From NCBI RefSeq assembly GCF_013377995.1, contig NZ_CP055305.1, positions 2,105,357-2,169,356 of the forward strand: a stretch of DNA of 64,000 nucleotides, in the 5' to 3' direction. Each line of letters begins with the position of its first letter. Positions within the stretch are counted from its first letter, which is position 1. Under the pieces are notes generated by a model that was given only the letters and a program-made list of their open reading frames with translations, was not told the DNA's origin and made no database searches. Source of the stretch: Mannheimia pernigra. Lineage in GTDB: Bacteria; Pseudomonadota; Gammaproteobacteria; Enterobacterales; Pasteurellaceae. Of this stretch, positions 33,022-42,910 are shown piece after piece. Both the position numbers and the translations under genes were made by a program.

Positions 33022-33043
33022 TCTCATTTTATCAAGGAATCAT

Positions 33044-34330
33044 ATGAATATTTTAATTATCGGAAATGGTGGTCGTGAACACGCTTTAGCTTGGAAAGTA
33101 CGGCAATCTCCATTAGCAGATAAAGTTTTTGTTGCTCCAGGAAATGCAGGAACAGAAACCGAAAATGGTATTGAAAATGTTGCTATTTCAAGTACAAATT
33201 TAGACGCATTAGTCGCTTTTGCGAAAGAAAACAATATTGGTTTAACGATTGTCGGCCCCGAAGCGCCATTAGTTGCTGGCGTGGTTGATGCTTTTCGTAC
33301 CAATGGTTTAACCATTTTCGGTCCTACTCAAACTGCCGCACAATTAGAAGGTTCAAAAGCATTCACCAAAGATTTCTTAGCTCGTCATAATATTCCAACC
33401 GCTGAATATCAAAACTTTAGCGAAGTTGAACCTGCCCTTGCTTATTTGAAAGAAAAAGGGGCTCCAATTGTGATCAAAGCTGACGGTTTAGCTGCAGGCA
33501 AAGGTGTGATTGTAGCGATGACATTACAAGAAGCTGAAGATGCGGTGCGTGATATGCTTTCAGGTAATGCGTTTGGCGAGGCAGGAAGCTGTGTTGTTAT
33601 TGAAGAATTTTTAGATGGAGAAGAGGCTAGCTTCATCGTGATGGTGGATGGCAAAAATATTGAGCCAATGGCAACTTCGCAAGATCATAAACGCGTGGGA
33701 GAGGGCGATAAAGGCTTGAACACCGGCGGAATGGGAGCTTATTCACCTGCATCCGTTGTCACGCCTGAAATTCATCATCGTGTGATGGAAGAAATTATCT
33801 ACCCAACTGTGCGTGGTATGGCAAGTGAAAATAATCCTTACACGGGCTTTTTATACGCAGGTTTAATGATTATGCCAAATGGTCAGCCTAAAGTGATTGA
33901 ATTTAATTGTCGCTTTGGCGACCCTGAAACACAGCCAATTATGATGCGTTTAGAGTCCGACTTGGTTGAACTTTGCTTAAAAGCCTGTGCGGGCAAATTA
34001 GACACGATTAAATCAAAATGGTGTGAACAAGCAGCTCTTGGTATCGTCCTAGCTGCCCAAGGCTACCCTGCCGATTATCGCAAAAGCGATGAAATAACTG
34101 GCATTCCCACCGCCACACAAGAGCAAAAAGTTTTCTTAGCGGGTGTTGAGCAAAAAGAGGGCAAATTAGTCACCAATGGCGGACGTGTACTTTGTGCCAC
34201 TGCATTGGGTAACAGTGTATTTGAAGCCCAGCAAAAAGCCCTTGGGCTTGCCGAACAAATTAAATGGACAGGCAAATTCTATCGGCGAGATATTGGTTAT
34301 CGGGCAATTGCTAGAGAGCAGGCAAAATAA
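33044..34330 (+). CDS. purD: Phosphoribosylamine-glycine ligase (GAR synthetase)
   Basis: PurD joins glycine to phosphoribosylamine, the second step of purine synthesis. ATG 33044, behind AAGGAA, gives 428 residues beginning MNILIIGNGGREHALAWK. The ATP-grasp core shows GSKAFTKDFLARH, KADGLAAGKGV, EEFLDGEEASF, GGMGAYSPA and EFNCRFGDPETQ. Frame upstream of 33044 is only an extension through the promoter. It stands alone rather than behind purH. A PurR operator controls it. Confidence 0.96.
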   Translation: MNILIIGNGGREHALAWKVRQSPLADKVFVAPGNAGTETENGIENVAISSTNLDALVAFAKENNIGLTIVGPEAPLVAGVVDAFRTNGLTIFGPTQTAAQLEGSKAFTKDFLARHNIPTAEYQNFSEVEPALAYLKEKGAPIVIKADGLAAGKGVIVAMTLQEAEDAVRDMLSGNAFGEAGSCVVIEEFLDGEEASFIVMVDGKNIEPMATSQDHKRVGEGDKGLNTGGMGAYSPASVVTPEIHHRVMEEIIYPTVRGMASENNPYTGFLYAGLMIMPNGQPKVIEFNCRFGDPETQPIMMRLESDLVELCLKACAGKLDTIKSKWCEQAALGIVLAAQGYPADYRKSDEITGIPTATQEQKVFLAGVEQKEGKLVTNGGRVLCATALGNSVFEAQQKALGLAEQIKWTGKFYRRDIGYRAIAREQAK

Positions 34331-34337
34331 GCTAAAA

Positions 34338-34371
34338 AAATAAAGGCATACTTTTGTATGCCTTTATTTTT
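34338..34371 (+). terminator. Terminator after purD
   Basis: The stem AAATAAAGGCATAC / GTATGCCTTTATTT with loop TTTT ends in a T-run. Confidence 0.88.
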
Positions 34372-34457
34372 GCGGCTATAAGCCACTTTATTTGCAACCT
34401 AAATGGGCAATTAATGTGCTTTGTAAAAATTTGCCCAAAAACAACCGCTTGAGCTGA

Positions 34458-35192
34458 TTATTGGTGTTGATGATTTTTGTGAAGTTTAATCCAATTGTAA
34501 TAACCGTAAATTGAGTTACAAAGATACATCACATACATCGCCAATAATGGCAAGCTGGTTTCACCGTTTTGGAAATACACCGCACTCCAGAGCGAAATCG
34601 TCATAATATTGACGATAATCCACAACGCCCATTGTTCACGGTATCTTAATACCATCAGAATTTGTGCGACAATTGAAATAACCACCGTTGCACCATCGAG
34701 TAACGGTAAAGCACTGTCTAAATATTTCAGTAATTCAACATAAAGAAAAGTCCCAACAATGGCTGAAATAATCACAATCCCCCACTGCTTAGCAGTTAGA
34801 GCTTTTGCTATCACTTCCTCTACCCCTGCATTATTCACCGTATTTTGGCTTGTCATATTTTTACGCCAGAAATAGAACCCGATAAATTGCACTGGTACAT
34901 AAACGAGTAAATTTAACATCATCTCGCCATAAAGCTGGAAAGTGTAGGAAATATAAGCATAAAGTGATACAGAAATTAAGCCGAAAAAGTAGTTGCTAAT
35001 TTTTCCTTTACCAACAAATACTACACACAAAATACCTGTAATAGCCGCTATAGTGGCAATCCAACTGTCTGGCTGGTATATGAAAATGCCAATTTGAATC
35101 GCAAGAAAAGTCAATAACCAACCTGCTTCAAATTTAGTCCAACCACCAAAGAACTCTTGTTTTAATTTTGTTGAAAATGATAAATCGTGCAT
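34458..35192 (-). CDS. pnuC: Nicotinamide riboside transporter PnuC
   Basis: PnuC imports nicotinamide riboside, the NAD precursor used by Pasteurellaceae. Starting at ATG 35192 behind GGAGA gives 244 residues with seven to eight membrane helices. The family's Trp/Asn-rich end is present: REQWALWIIVNIMTISLW, then MYVMYLCNSIYGYYNWIKL. The N-terminal GGWTKFEAGWL is also typical. NadR, which phosphorylates the imported riboside, is not in the window. Confidence 0.9.
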   Translation of the reverse strand: MHDLSFSTKLKQEFFGGWTKFEAGWLLTFLAIQIGIFIYQPDSWIATIAAITGILCVVFVGKGKISNYFFGLISVSLYAYISYTFQLYGEMMLNLLVYVPVQFIGFYFWRKNMTSQNTVNNAGVEEVIAKALTAKQWGIVIISAIVGTFLYVELLKYLDSALPLLDGATVVISIVAQILMVLRYREQWALWIIVNIMTISLWSAVYFQNGETSLPLLAMYVMYLCNSIYGYYNWIKLHKNHQHQ

Positions 35193-35288
35193 ATCTGTCT
35201 CCAATATAAAATGTAAAAAATACATATCAAATCACAGAGCATAAAAGCATAAAAAGCAAAATTAAGTAAAGAAAATTTTACTTAAAGT

Positions 35289-36128
35289 TTAATTTCTCTT
35301 TTTTACTTCTGTGCTCAGTAATGCTTCTGAACGTTTAAAAGTATCATCTGCTCTGCTAAACTCACCTGTTTGGTTATTCAGAAAGAAATGGCGATACTCA
35401 TTGACCCATAACGCCGTTGCTCCACAAACTGCCACAGGCATTACTACCAGATTCACAACTGGAATCATCATAAACAAGCTCACTAACGCACCAAAGGTAA
35501 AATTAAGCGTGCGATATTGTGCAAGTGCATTTCGCATACGTTGAAAAGTAATTTTATGATTATCAAACGGATAGTCACAATATTGAATTGCAATCAACCA
35601 CGCACCGAACATAAATGTGAGAATAGGTACAATGGTTTGCCCAACTACAGGTAAAAACCCCAGTACAAAAAGGACAATCAATCGTGGAATGCTATACATC
35701 ATTTTTTTCCATTCACGTTTTAGCATCCTTGGTAAATCTTTTAACATTGCACCGAACGACATATCGCCTAACGGCTCACCAGTAAGCTGTAACTCAACTT
35801 TTTCTGCCAGTAAACCATTAAAAGGCGCGGCAACAAAATTTGCCAGTGTGGTGAAGGCAAAATAAAATCCAACCAAGATCATTAAAAAAATCAGAGGAAT
35901 TAAGATAAAGCTAATCCATTCCAACCACGTCGGTAATAGTAATGCCAATAATCCGCCGATATTGGCAAAAAATGCCCATATCAATCCAATCATTAACACG
36001 GTATTAATCACAATTGGGAAAAGCACAAAAGGTAAAAATTGGCGTTGTAGTAATAACTTCCAACCATAAATAAAGTAGTGAAAACCAAGCCCTGCTTGGT
36101 TTTGTGGCTTTAAAAAAACAGAAGACAT
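35289..36128 (-). CDS. cysZ: Sulfate transporter CysZ
   Basis: CysZ is an inner-membrane sulfate permease. The 279-residue product has four main hydrophobic regions and aligns with E. coli CysZ: GFHYFIYGWKLL, APFNGLLAEKVE, KDLPRMLKREWKK, QYCDYPFDNHKI, and MIPVVNLVVMPVAVCGATALWV. It has a longer charged C-tail than E. coli. It is divergent from zipA, as in E. coli (cysZ/zipA). Confidence 0.92.
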   Translation of the reverse strand: MSSVFLKPQNQAGLGFHYFIYGWKLLLQRQFLPFVLFPIVINTVLMIGLIWAFFANIGGLLALLLPTWLEWISFILIPLIFLMILVGFYFAFTTLANFVAAPFNGLLAEKVELQLTGEPLGDMSFGAMLKDLPRMLKREWKKMMYSIPRLIVLFVLGFLPVVGQTIVPILTFMFGAWLIAIQYCDYPFDNHKITFQRMRNALAQYRTLNFTFGALVSLFMMIPVVNLVVMPVAVCGATALWVNEYRHFFLNNQTGEFSRADDTFKRSEALLSTEVKKRN

Positions 36129-36238
36129 AATGATTCCTTATTTTTTGTCAAAAATTCTTAGAAATATGGTAAGCTACGCACACTATTTTCGCAAATATGA
36201 AAATGTATTTTTATTGATTATTTTAATAAGAGGACACA

Positions 36239-37108
36239 ATGGAACTGCATATTATTTTCTTCATTCTAGCTGGATTATTGATTACTGTCTTAATCGGCTT
36301 TAGCATTTGGTCTGCCCGCCGTGAAAAATCGAACGTTTTCTCAAACTCGTTCTCAAATAGAGCAGTGATTGTACCTCCATCAAATAACGAGTTAAGCACC
36401 CCTATTCCTACTTCATTAAAACCACAAAATGAGGAATATCAAGGAATGTCTATGCCAGAAGAAAACTCACAGCAGATTCAACAAGAAGTGGAAAGCTCAT
36501 TGCAAAATATCAAAATCAGTTTACCAGGTGAGGCTCAAGTTCAAACCACAGCACCTACTAGCAGTACTTATGGTCAACGAATTTCTAACCAACAACATAT
36601 TCAAAATACGCCAGATTTTGCTAACACCGCAATGAATATTTCAGTGCCCGAAGAAGATCACGTTTCAACGGTAGAAGCAGAAGCCACACAAATAGCAGCA
36701 GAAGAAAATCCATTTATAACACTTTATATTTACGCACCACAACAAGCTCCCTTCCGTGGCGATTATGTGGTTCGCTATTTAGAAGAAATTGGATTGCGTT
36801 TTGGCGAACATCAAATTTTCCACCGTCATCAACACATTGATGATTCGCTCAGCCCGATTATTTTCAGTGTCGCAAATTTAATCAATCCAGGGACATTTGA
36901 TTTACACAATATTGTTAATTTCTCTACCGCAGGCTTGGTACTCTTTATGCAATTACCAACCGAAGGCAACGATGTTGCAAATATGAAATTATTAATTAGT
37001 AATGCCGAACATTTAGCAGCATCACTGGGCGGATATTTATATGATGACGCCCAAGAACCATTTAGCGAAGAATCTCGCCAACGTTATATGCAACGCGTAA
37101 TGCACTAA
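36239..37108 (+). CDS. zipA: Cell division protein ZipA
   Basis: ZipA tethers FtsZ to the inner membrane during division. The 289-residue product has an N-terminal membrane helix (residues 4-24), a basic stretch (ARREKS), a low-complexity Pro/Gln/Ser linker (about 35-150) and a C-terminal FtsZ-binding domain. That domain includes NPFITLYIYAPQQAPFRGDY and YLEEIGLRFGEHQIFHR. It is followed by ligA, the conserved zipA-ligA order. Confidence 0.93.
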   Translation: MELHIIFFILAGLLITVLIGFSIWSARREKSNVFSNSFSNRAVIVPPSNNELSTPIPTSLKPQNEEYQGMSMPEENSQQIQQEVESSLQNIKISLPGEAQVQTTAPTSSTYGQRISNQQHIQNTPDFANTAMNISVPEEDHVSTVEAEATQIAAEENPFITLYIYAPQQAPFRGDYVVRYLEEIGLRFGEHQIFHRHQHIDDSLSPIIFSVANLINPGTFDLHNIVNFSTAGLVLFMQLPTEGNDVANMKLLISNAEHLAASLGGYLYDDAQEPFSEESRQRYMQRVMH

Positions 37109-37130
37109 TTGCAAAAATAATTGTTTTTTC

Positions 37131-37157
37131 GACCGCTTGTAACAAGCGGTCTTTTTT
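37131..37157 (+). terminator. Terminator built from an inverted pair of uptake signals
   Basis: GACCGCTTG / CAAGCGGTC with a 3-base loop is followed by six T, between zipA and ligA. It would weaken read-through into ligA. Confidence 0.8.
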
Positions 37158-37173
37158 GTAGAGAGTTTTACCT

Positions 37174-39240
37174 ATGTCATTATCTAGTCAAGACAATTTA
37201 GTTTTTGAAGAAAACACCACACCCCAGTTAATTGAACAAATTGAACAACTTCGCCAAACGTTACGCCAATACGAATACGAATATCACGTTTTAGATAATC
37301 CAAGCGTACCAGATGCCGAATATGACCGCTTGATGAATGAGCTCAAAAATATTGAATGGCAGCACCCAGAACTCATTACCTTAGATTCGCCTACTCAACG
37401 AGTAGGCGCAAAACCATTGGCAGGTTTTGCTCAAGTTATACATAAAATCCCTATGCTTTCATTGGATAACGCATTTGGCGATGACGATTTAGATGGTTTT
37501 TTACGCCGAATAGAAAGTTATATTCACGTTAGTTCTAGCCAGCTAACATTTTGTTGTGAACCAAAATTAGATGGTTTAGCCGTAAGTATCTTGTATGAAA
37601 ACGGCTTACTCACCCGTGCTGCAACGCGAGGCGATGGTACAACAGGAGAAGACATTACCGCAAATATCCGCACCATTCGTAATATTCCATTAAAACTTAA
37701 CACGCTCAATCCACCAGCCCGTTTAGAAGTACGTGGCGAGGTATTTATGCCGCAAGTAGGTTTTAATGAATTAAATGAAAAAGCACTGGCTAAAGGTGAG
37801 AAAGCGTTTGCGAATCCTCGTAATGCTGCAGCAGGTTCGCTACGCCAACTCGATCCGAAAATTACTCGTCAGCGTCCACTTATATTCAATGCCTATGGTA
37901 TTGGCGTTTACGAGAGTGATGACGAATTACCAAATACTCAATTTGAGCGTTTGCAATGGTTAAAATCGTTAGGTATTCCTGTTAATGATGAGATTTGTTT
38001 AGCTCAAGGCAGAACCGCACTTTTGACTTATTACACCGATATTCAAACTAAGCGACCAACGTTAGGTTACGATATTGATGGCACAGTATTGAAAGTCAAT
38101 GACATCGCCTTACAAGAACAACTGGGTTTCATCTCTCGCTCTCCCCGCTGGGCAATTGCGTACAAATTCCCTGCTCAAGAGCAGATGACGATTTTAAAAG
38201 ATGTAGAATTTCAAGTTGGGCGAACAGGGGCGATAACGCCTGTGGCAAAATTAGAACCTGTTTTTATTGCAGGGGTCACAGTAAGCAATGCAACATTACA
38301 TAATGGCGATGAAATTGAGCGTTTAGGCATTGTGATTGGCGATACGGTGATTATTCGCCGTGCAGGCGATGTTATTCCGCAAATTACAGGTGTGATTGCT
38401 GAACGCCGCCCTGAAAATGCAAAAAAAATTGAATTTCCGACCGCTTGTCCTATCTGTCACTCTGCGGTTGTTCGGGTAGAAGGCGAGGCGGTGGCACGTT
38501 GTACTGGTGGTTTATTCTGCAAAGCACAACGCAAAGAAGCACTCAAACATTTTGTCTCTCGCAAAGCGATGGATATTGACGGCGTAGGCGAAAAACTGAT
38601 TGGACAATTAATGGCTCGTGAGTTAATTAAAACACCCGCTGATCTGTTCAAGCTCGATCACACCACCTTAATGCGACTAGAACGAATGGGCGAAAAATCT
38701 GCTCAAAATGCCCTAAATAGTCTTGAAAAAGCGAAAAATACAACGCTTCCTCGCTTTTTATTTTCATTGGGTATTCGAGAAGTTGGAGAGGCAACCGCCC
38801 TCAACTTAGCCAATCACTTTGGCAGTCTAGAGGCAATCCGCCAAGCGACTTTTGAACAACTAAAAGAGGTTCAAGATGTCGGTGAGGTGGTGGCAAACCG
38901 CCTTGTCAGCTTCTGGCAAGAACCGCATAATGTCGAGGCAGTGGAAGATTTAATTGCCCAAGGTGTGCATTGGCAAGACATTGTGAAAACCGAGATTGTC
39001 GATAATCCATTAAAAGACAAAAACGTGGTTTTAACTGGCACACTTACTCAACTTACTCGTGATGAAGCCAAAGCCTTATTACAAAGTTTAGGTTGTAAAG
39101 TTTCTAGTTCAGTTTCAAGTAAAACCGAATACCTCATTGCAGGCGAAAAGGCAGGCTCTAAACTGACTAAAGCACAGGAACTAGGCATTCAAATATTAAC
39201 CGAGCAAGATTTCATTACGCTAACAACCCATTATTCGTAA
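37174..39240 (+). CDS. ligA: NAD-dependent DNA ligase LigA
   Basis: LigA seals nicks using NAD. The 688-residue product shows domain Ia (YEYEYHVLDNPSVPDAEYDRL), the adenylation motif KLDG with Lys131, and TRGDGTTGEDIT. A four-cysteine zinc site (CPIC ... CTGGLFC) and helix-hairpin-helix repeats follow. The C-terminal BRCT domain begins KNVVLTGTLTQLTR. An uptake signal is embedded at about 38443. Confidence 0.97.
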   Translation: MSLSSQDNLVFEENTTPQLIEQIEQLRQTLRQYEYEYHVLDNPSVPDAEYDRLMNELKNIEWQHPELITLDSPTQRVGAKPLAGFAQVIHKIPMLSLDNAFGDDDLDGFLRRIESYIHVSSSQLTFCCEPKLDGLAVSILYENGLLTRAATRGDGTTGEDITANIRTIRNIPLKLNTLNPPARLEVRGEVFMPQVGFNELNEKALAKGEKAFANPRNAAAGSLRQLDPKITRQRPLIFNAYGIGVYESDDELPNTQFERLQWLKSLGIPVNDEICLAQGRTALLTYYTDIQTKRPTLGYDIDGTVLKVNDIALQEQLGFISRSPRWAIAYKFPAQEQMTILKDVEFQVGRTGAITPVAKLEPVFIAGVTVSNATLHNGDEIERLGIVIGDTVIIRRAGDVIPQITGVIAERRPENAKKIEFPTACPICHSAVVRVEGEAVARCTGGLFCKAQRKEALKHFVSRKAMDIDGVGEKLIGQLMARELIKTPADLFKLDHTTLMRLERMGEKSAQNALNSLEKAKNTTLPRFLFSLGIREVGEATALNLANHFGSLEAIRQATFEQLKEVQDVGEVVANRLVSFWQEPHNVEAVEDLIAQGVHWQDIVKTEIVDNPLKDKNVVLTGTLTQLTRDEAKALLQSLGCKVSSSVSSKTEYLIAGEKAGSKLTKAQELGIQILTEQDFITLTTHYS

Positions 39241-39306
39241 AGCAATGTGAAAACAAGTAATACAAGCGGTAATTTTTTTAATAAATTTTGTAAAAAGGAA
39301 GACAAA

Positions 39307-40323
39307 ATGGCCATTTTAGTAACAGGCGGGGCAGGGTATATTGGCTCTCATACCGTTGTCGAACTCTTAAATGAAAATAGAGAAATTGTTGTCTTAGATA
39401 ATCTCTCTAACTCATCTGAAATTTCACTTGAACGTATAAAAGAAATAACAGGCAAAAGCGTAACGTTCTATCAAGGCGATGTTTTAGATCGTGAAATATT
39501 GCGTAAAATCTTTGCTGAAAATAAGATTGAATCAGTTATCCACTTTGCTGGCTTAAAAGCAGTTGGTGAAAGCGTAAGAGAGCCGCTGCGTTACTATCAA
39601 AATAACGTAACAGGCTCAATTGTTTTAGTGGAAGAAATGCTCAGAGCAAACGTGAATACCATTGTATTCAGCTCATCGGCAACTGTTTATGGTGATCCGC
39701 AAATTATTCCCATTGTCGAGTCTTGTGCTGTAGGAGGTACAACCAATCCCTACGGCACATCAAAATATATGGCAGAACGCATTCTTGAGGATGCTGTAAA
39801 AGCCTTCCCGCAATTAAGTGTGGTAGTATTACGCTACTTTAACCCTGTTGGTGCACACGAAAGTGGCTTAATTGGTGAAGATCCAAACGGCATTCCAAAT
39901 AATTTAATGCCATTTATTAGCCAAGTAGCGGTAGGTAAATTACCGCAACTTTCCGTTTTTGGTGGCGATTACTCTACTCACGATGGAACAGGCGTGCGTG
40001 ATTATATTCACGTTGTTGATTTAGCTATCGGACACTTAAAAGCATTAGACAAACACCAAGGGGATGCAGGCTTCCACGTTTACAATCTAGGTACAGGCAC
40101 GGGTTATTCTGTGTTAGATATGGTGAAAGCCTTTGAAAAAGCGAACGGCATTGAAATTCCATATAAAATTGTTAATCGCCGCCCAGGTGATATTGCCGTT
40201 TGCTACTCAGCTCCTCAAAAAGCCCTCGACCAACTCGACTGGAAAACCGAGCGTGGCTTAGCGCAAATGATGAAAGACACTTGGAACTGGCAAAAAAATA
40301 ATCCGAATGGTTATAAAGGATAA
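39307..40323 (+). CDS. galE: UDP-glucose 4-epimerase
   Basis: GalE interconverts UDP-glucose and UDP-galactose for galactose use and LPS/capsule synthesis. ATG 39307 behind AAAAGGAA gives 338 residues: TGGAGYIGSH NAD site, SSSATVYG, the catalytic YGTSK (Tyr-x3-Lys), and RYFNPVGAHESG. It is not in a gal operon, as is common in Pasteurellaceae. An uptake signal lies in the 66-base gap before it. Confidence 0.97.
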   Translation: MAILVTGGAGYIGSHTVVELLNENREIVVLDNLSNSSEISLERIKEITGKSVTFYQGDVLDREILRKIFAENKIESVIHFAGLKAVGESVREPLRYYQNNVTGSIVLVEEMLRANVNTIVFSSSATVYGDPQIIPIVESCAVGGTTNPYGTSKYMAERILEDAVKAFPQLSVVVLRYFNPVGAHESGLIGEDPNGIPNNLMPFISQVAVGKLPQLSVFGGDYSTHDGTGVRDYIHVVDLAIGHLKALDKHQGDAGFHVYNLGTGTGYSVLDMVKAFEKANGIEIPYKIVNRRPGDIAVCYSAPQKALDQLDWKTERGLAQMMKDTWNWQKNNPNGYKG

Positions 40324-40363
40324 AGAAATGAAGGGCTATCGTAAAATAGCCCTTTGTTGTTGC

Positions 40364-41245
40364 TTATTCAGGCCTTATCCCTAAGGTATGGCAAATTGCA
40401 TAAGTCAACTCGCTACGATTTAAAGTATAGAAGTGGAAATCATTAACTCCCTCGCGTGAAAGCACTTTCACCATATCCATCGCGATGCTTGCTGCTACTA
40501 GATTTCGAGTAGTTTGGTCATTATCTAACCCCTCATATATTTTACCCATCCAGACTGGAATTTTTACATTGGTGACTGTAGCCATTTTTTTTAATTGTTT
40601 GAAGTTTGTAACAGGCAGAATGCCTGGCACAATCTCACAATCAATCCCAATGGAAACACAACGATCACGAAAACGTAAATAACTCTCTACATCAAAAAAG
40701 AATTGAGTAATAACGTGATTTGCACCTGCATCAATTTTACGTTTTAAGTTAATTAAATCTGCCTGAGCCGATTTTGCCTCAGGGTGAACCTCAGGATAAG
40801 CCGCAACCGAAATATCGAAATCAGCCACAGATTTTAATAATGCCACTAAATCTGACGCATAAAATAATGCTTTGTCATAACCTTGAGACACATCACCACG
40901 TAATGCCACAATACGACGGATGCCACTATGCCAATAATCTTTCGCAATCACTTTTAATTCTTCAGGAGTGGCATCAATCCCCGTTAAATGTGGTGCAGAA
41001 ATAATGCCTGTTTTTTCTTGAATAGACTTCACAATACTGTGGGTACGATCACGCTCACCAGAATTTGCTCCATAAGTGACAGATACAAATTTTGGCTTTA
41101 AAGGGCTTAAACAGCCAATTGAATCCCAAAGCAAAGTTTCCATTTTTTCATTTTTAGGCGGAAAGAATTCAAAAGAAACATTAATTTTACGACCAATATC
41201 CGCAATATGTTGATTAAGTGCATCAATTTGAGTTGCATAATTCAT
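40364..41245 (-). CDS. metF: 5,10-methylenetetrahydrofolate reductase
   Basis: MetF reduces methylene-THF to methyl-THF for methionine synthesis. Starting at ATG 41245 behind AAAGGAG gives 293 residues. The FAD-dependent TIM barrel shows VSFEFFPPKNEKME, SVTYGANSGERDRT, APHLTGID, ALRGD and ITQFFFDVESYLRF. The frame is open 37 codons further up, which I treat as leader. I saw no clear MetJ boxes upstream. Confidence 0.95.
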   Translation of the reverse strand: MNYATQIDALNQHIADIGRKINVSFEFFPPKNEKMETLLWDSIGCLSPLKPKFVSVTYGANSGERDRTHSIVKSIQEKTGIISAPHLTGIDATPEELKVIAKDYWHSGIRRIVALRGDVSQGYDKALFYASDLVALLKSVADFDISVAAYPEVHPEAKSAQADLINLKRKIDAGANHVITQFFFDVESYLRFRDRCVSIGIDCEIVPGILPVTNFKQLKKMATVTNVKIPVWMGKIYEGLDNDQTTRNLVAASIAMDMVKVLSREGVNDFHFYTLNRSELTYAICHTLGIRPE

Positions 41246-41477
41246 AAGCCAGACTCCTTTATTGTGTGTGCTTCTGCCTAAAAAGTAGTTCGATTCTAAC
41301 AAACCCAATCGAAAAAACAATGATAGGTTTGCCTTTTCCATCACAAGATTTTTCACATTAAATATTAAAAAGTTTCATATCAAAAAATACACCTTAAATT
41401 CAGATATCAATAAAACTGTCAAACCTTTTAAGTTGTGGTATATTCGCTGCCAACATTTTGCAAAAATTAGGAAAAAT

Positions 41478-42770
41478 ATGACCGCTTACACACCTGAAAA
41501 TGCTGTGCCTAAACCATCTATTTGGCAGCAAATTTTCACTAAGAATATGCTAATTTGTATTTATACGGGTTTTTGCTCTGGCTTACCGTTATTTGTATTA
41601 ATTCAGCTAATGCCAGCATGGCTAACTAGTGCGAATTTAGATATTAAAACCATTGCGGCATTTACTCTAACTTCCCTTCCCTACACTTGGAAATTTTTAT
41701 GGGCTGCATTATTAGATCGCTATTTCCCTCCATTTTTAGGTAGGCGTAAAAGCTGGATTTTTATTTCACAAGTTGGGATTTTAGCCATTTTAGCGAGCTT
41801 TGGATTATTTGACCCTGTCAACGATATTTCTATTATTGTTGTGCTCTCTCTCTTACTGGCATTTCTTTCTGCTACACAAGATATTGTCATTGATGCCTTC
41901 CGTCGTGAAATTTTATCCGATAACGAGCTTGGTTTAGGTAACTCCATTCACGTCAATGCTTATCGGATCGCAGGCCTAATCCCAGGTGGATTGTCGCTAT
42001 TTTTAGCCGATCATTACGCTTGGGATACGGTTTTCCTGATTACTGCCGCCTTTCTAGTGCCTTGTTTATTCATTACACTGATAGCCGCTGAGCCTAATCA
42101 TAAACCTATCGACCGCTCTAAGCCGTTTTATATGGCGTTTGTCGATCCGTTTAAGGAATTTTTCACTCGTAAGGGCGTTGCAGGAGCAATCGGGTTAATT
42201 CTGTTCATCTTTCTCTATAAATTAGGCGATTCTCTTGCGACCACATTGCAAACCAAATTTATTTTAGATATGGGGTTTACCAAATCACATATTGCAGGTG
42301 TTGTGAAAATGACGTCTCTTTGGTGTAGTATTGGTGGCGGTATTATCGGTGGGATTGCAATGCTGAAACTTGGCGTAAACCGTGCATTGTGGCTTTTTGG
42401 TTTAGTTCAATTAGTCACTATTTTAGGTTTTGCCTATCTTGCGAGCTTTGAACATTTCCCAACCGAAACCATTGGTGCGGCTGAGCTTTGGAAATTAGGC
42501 TTGGTGATGGCTGGAGAATATCTAGGTGTTGGATTAGGCACAGCTGCTTTCGTTGCTTTTATGGCACGTGAAACCAATCCCATTTATACCGCAATGCAGC
42601 TAGCCATTTTTACCAGCCTTGCGGCTTTACCGAGCAAAATGTTAGGGGCATACACAGGGCATTTGGTAGAAATGATGGGCTATTATCCATTCTTCTGGCT
42701 TTGCTTCTTTCTTGGCATTCCAGGAATGTTGATGCTGTTTAAAGTGGCACCTTGGCATAAAGTGCAATAA
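41478..42770 (+). CDS. ampG: AmpG-type muropeptide permease (MFS)
   Basis: AmpG imports anhydro-muropeptides for cell-wall recycling. ATG 41478 behind TTAGGAAA gives 430 residues and about 12-14 membrane helices. Family segments are GFCSGLPLFVL, PYTWKFLWAALLDRY, the loop FLGRRKSW, SATQDIVIDAFRRE and GNSIHVNAYRIAGLIPGG. Other MFS carriers share the fold, but these loops are AmpG-like. Confidence 0.88.
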   Translation: MTAYTPENAVPKPSIWQQIFTKNMLICIYTGFCSGLPLFVLIQLMPAWLTSANLDIKTIAAFTLTSLPYTWKFLWAALLDRYFPPFLGRRKSWIFISQVGILAILASFGLFDPVNDISIIVVLSLLLAFLSATQDIVIDAFRREILSDNELGLGNSIHVNAYRIAGLIPGGLSLFLADHYAWDTVFLITAAFLVPCLFITLIAAEPNHKPIDRSKPFYMAFVDPFKEFFTRKGVAGAIGLILFIFLYKLGDSLATTLQTKFILDMGFTKSHIAGVVKMTSLWCSIGGGIIGGIAMLKLGVNRALWLFGLVQLVTILGFAYLASFEHFPTETIGAAELWKLGLVMAGEYLGVGLGTAAFVAFMARETNPIYTAMQLAIFTSLAALPSKMLGAYTGHLVEMMGYYPFFWLCFFLGIPGMLMLFKVAPWHKVQ

Positions 42771-42844
42771 CAGCAAAATAATCGCAAAATATAACCGCTT
42801 GCAAGTGGCTACAAGCGGTAAAAAAGCCAAAAAAATTTGCAATT

Positions 42845-42874
42845 TTAGGCAGTAATCGGTAAGGTTACTGCCTA
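42845..42874 (+). promoter_or_regulatory. Hairpin in the adk leader
   Basis: A perfect 11-bp stem (TTAGGCAGTAA / TTACTGCCTAA, 8-base loop) lies 37 bases before adk. The T-run is interrupted and distant, so it may be the ampG terminator or a leader structure. A USS inverted pair at about 42795-42818 precedes it. Confidence 0.45.
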
Positions 42875-42910
42875 AGTTATTTATTATTTTTTAGTTATTG
42901 AGGTTTATAA

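Noticed and set aside
32888..33043. N-terminal extension of purD by 52 residues
   Set aside because: It passes through the purD promoter and PurR operator, and GAR synthetases begin at MNILIIGNGG.
41246..41477. MetJ operator before metF
   Set aside because: No tandem AGACGTCT-like repeats found.
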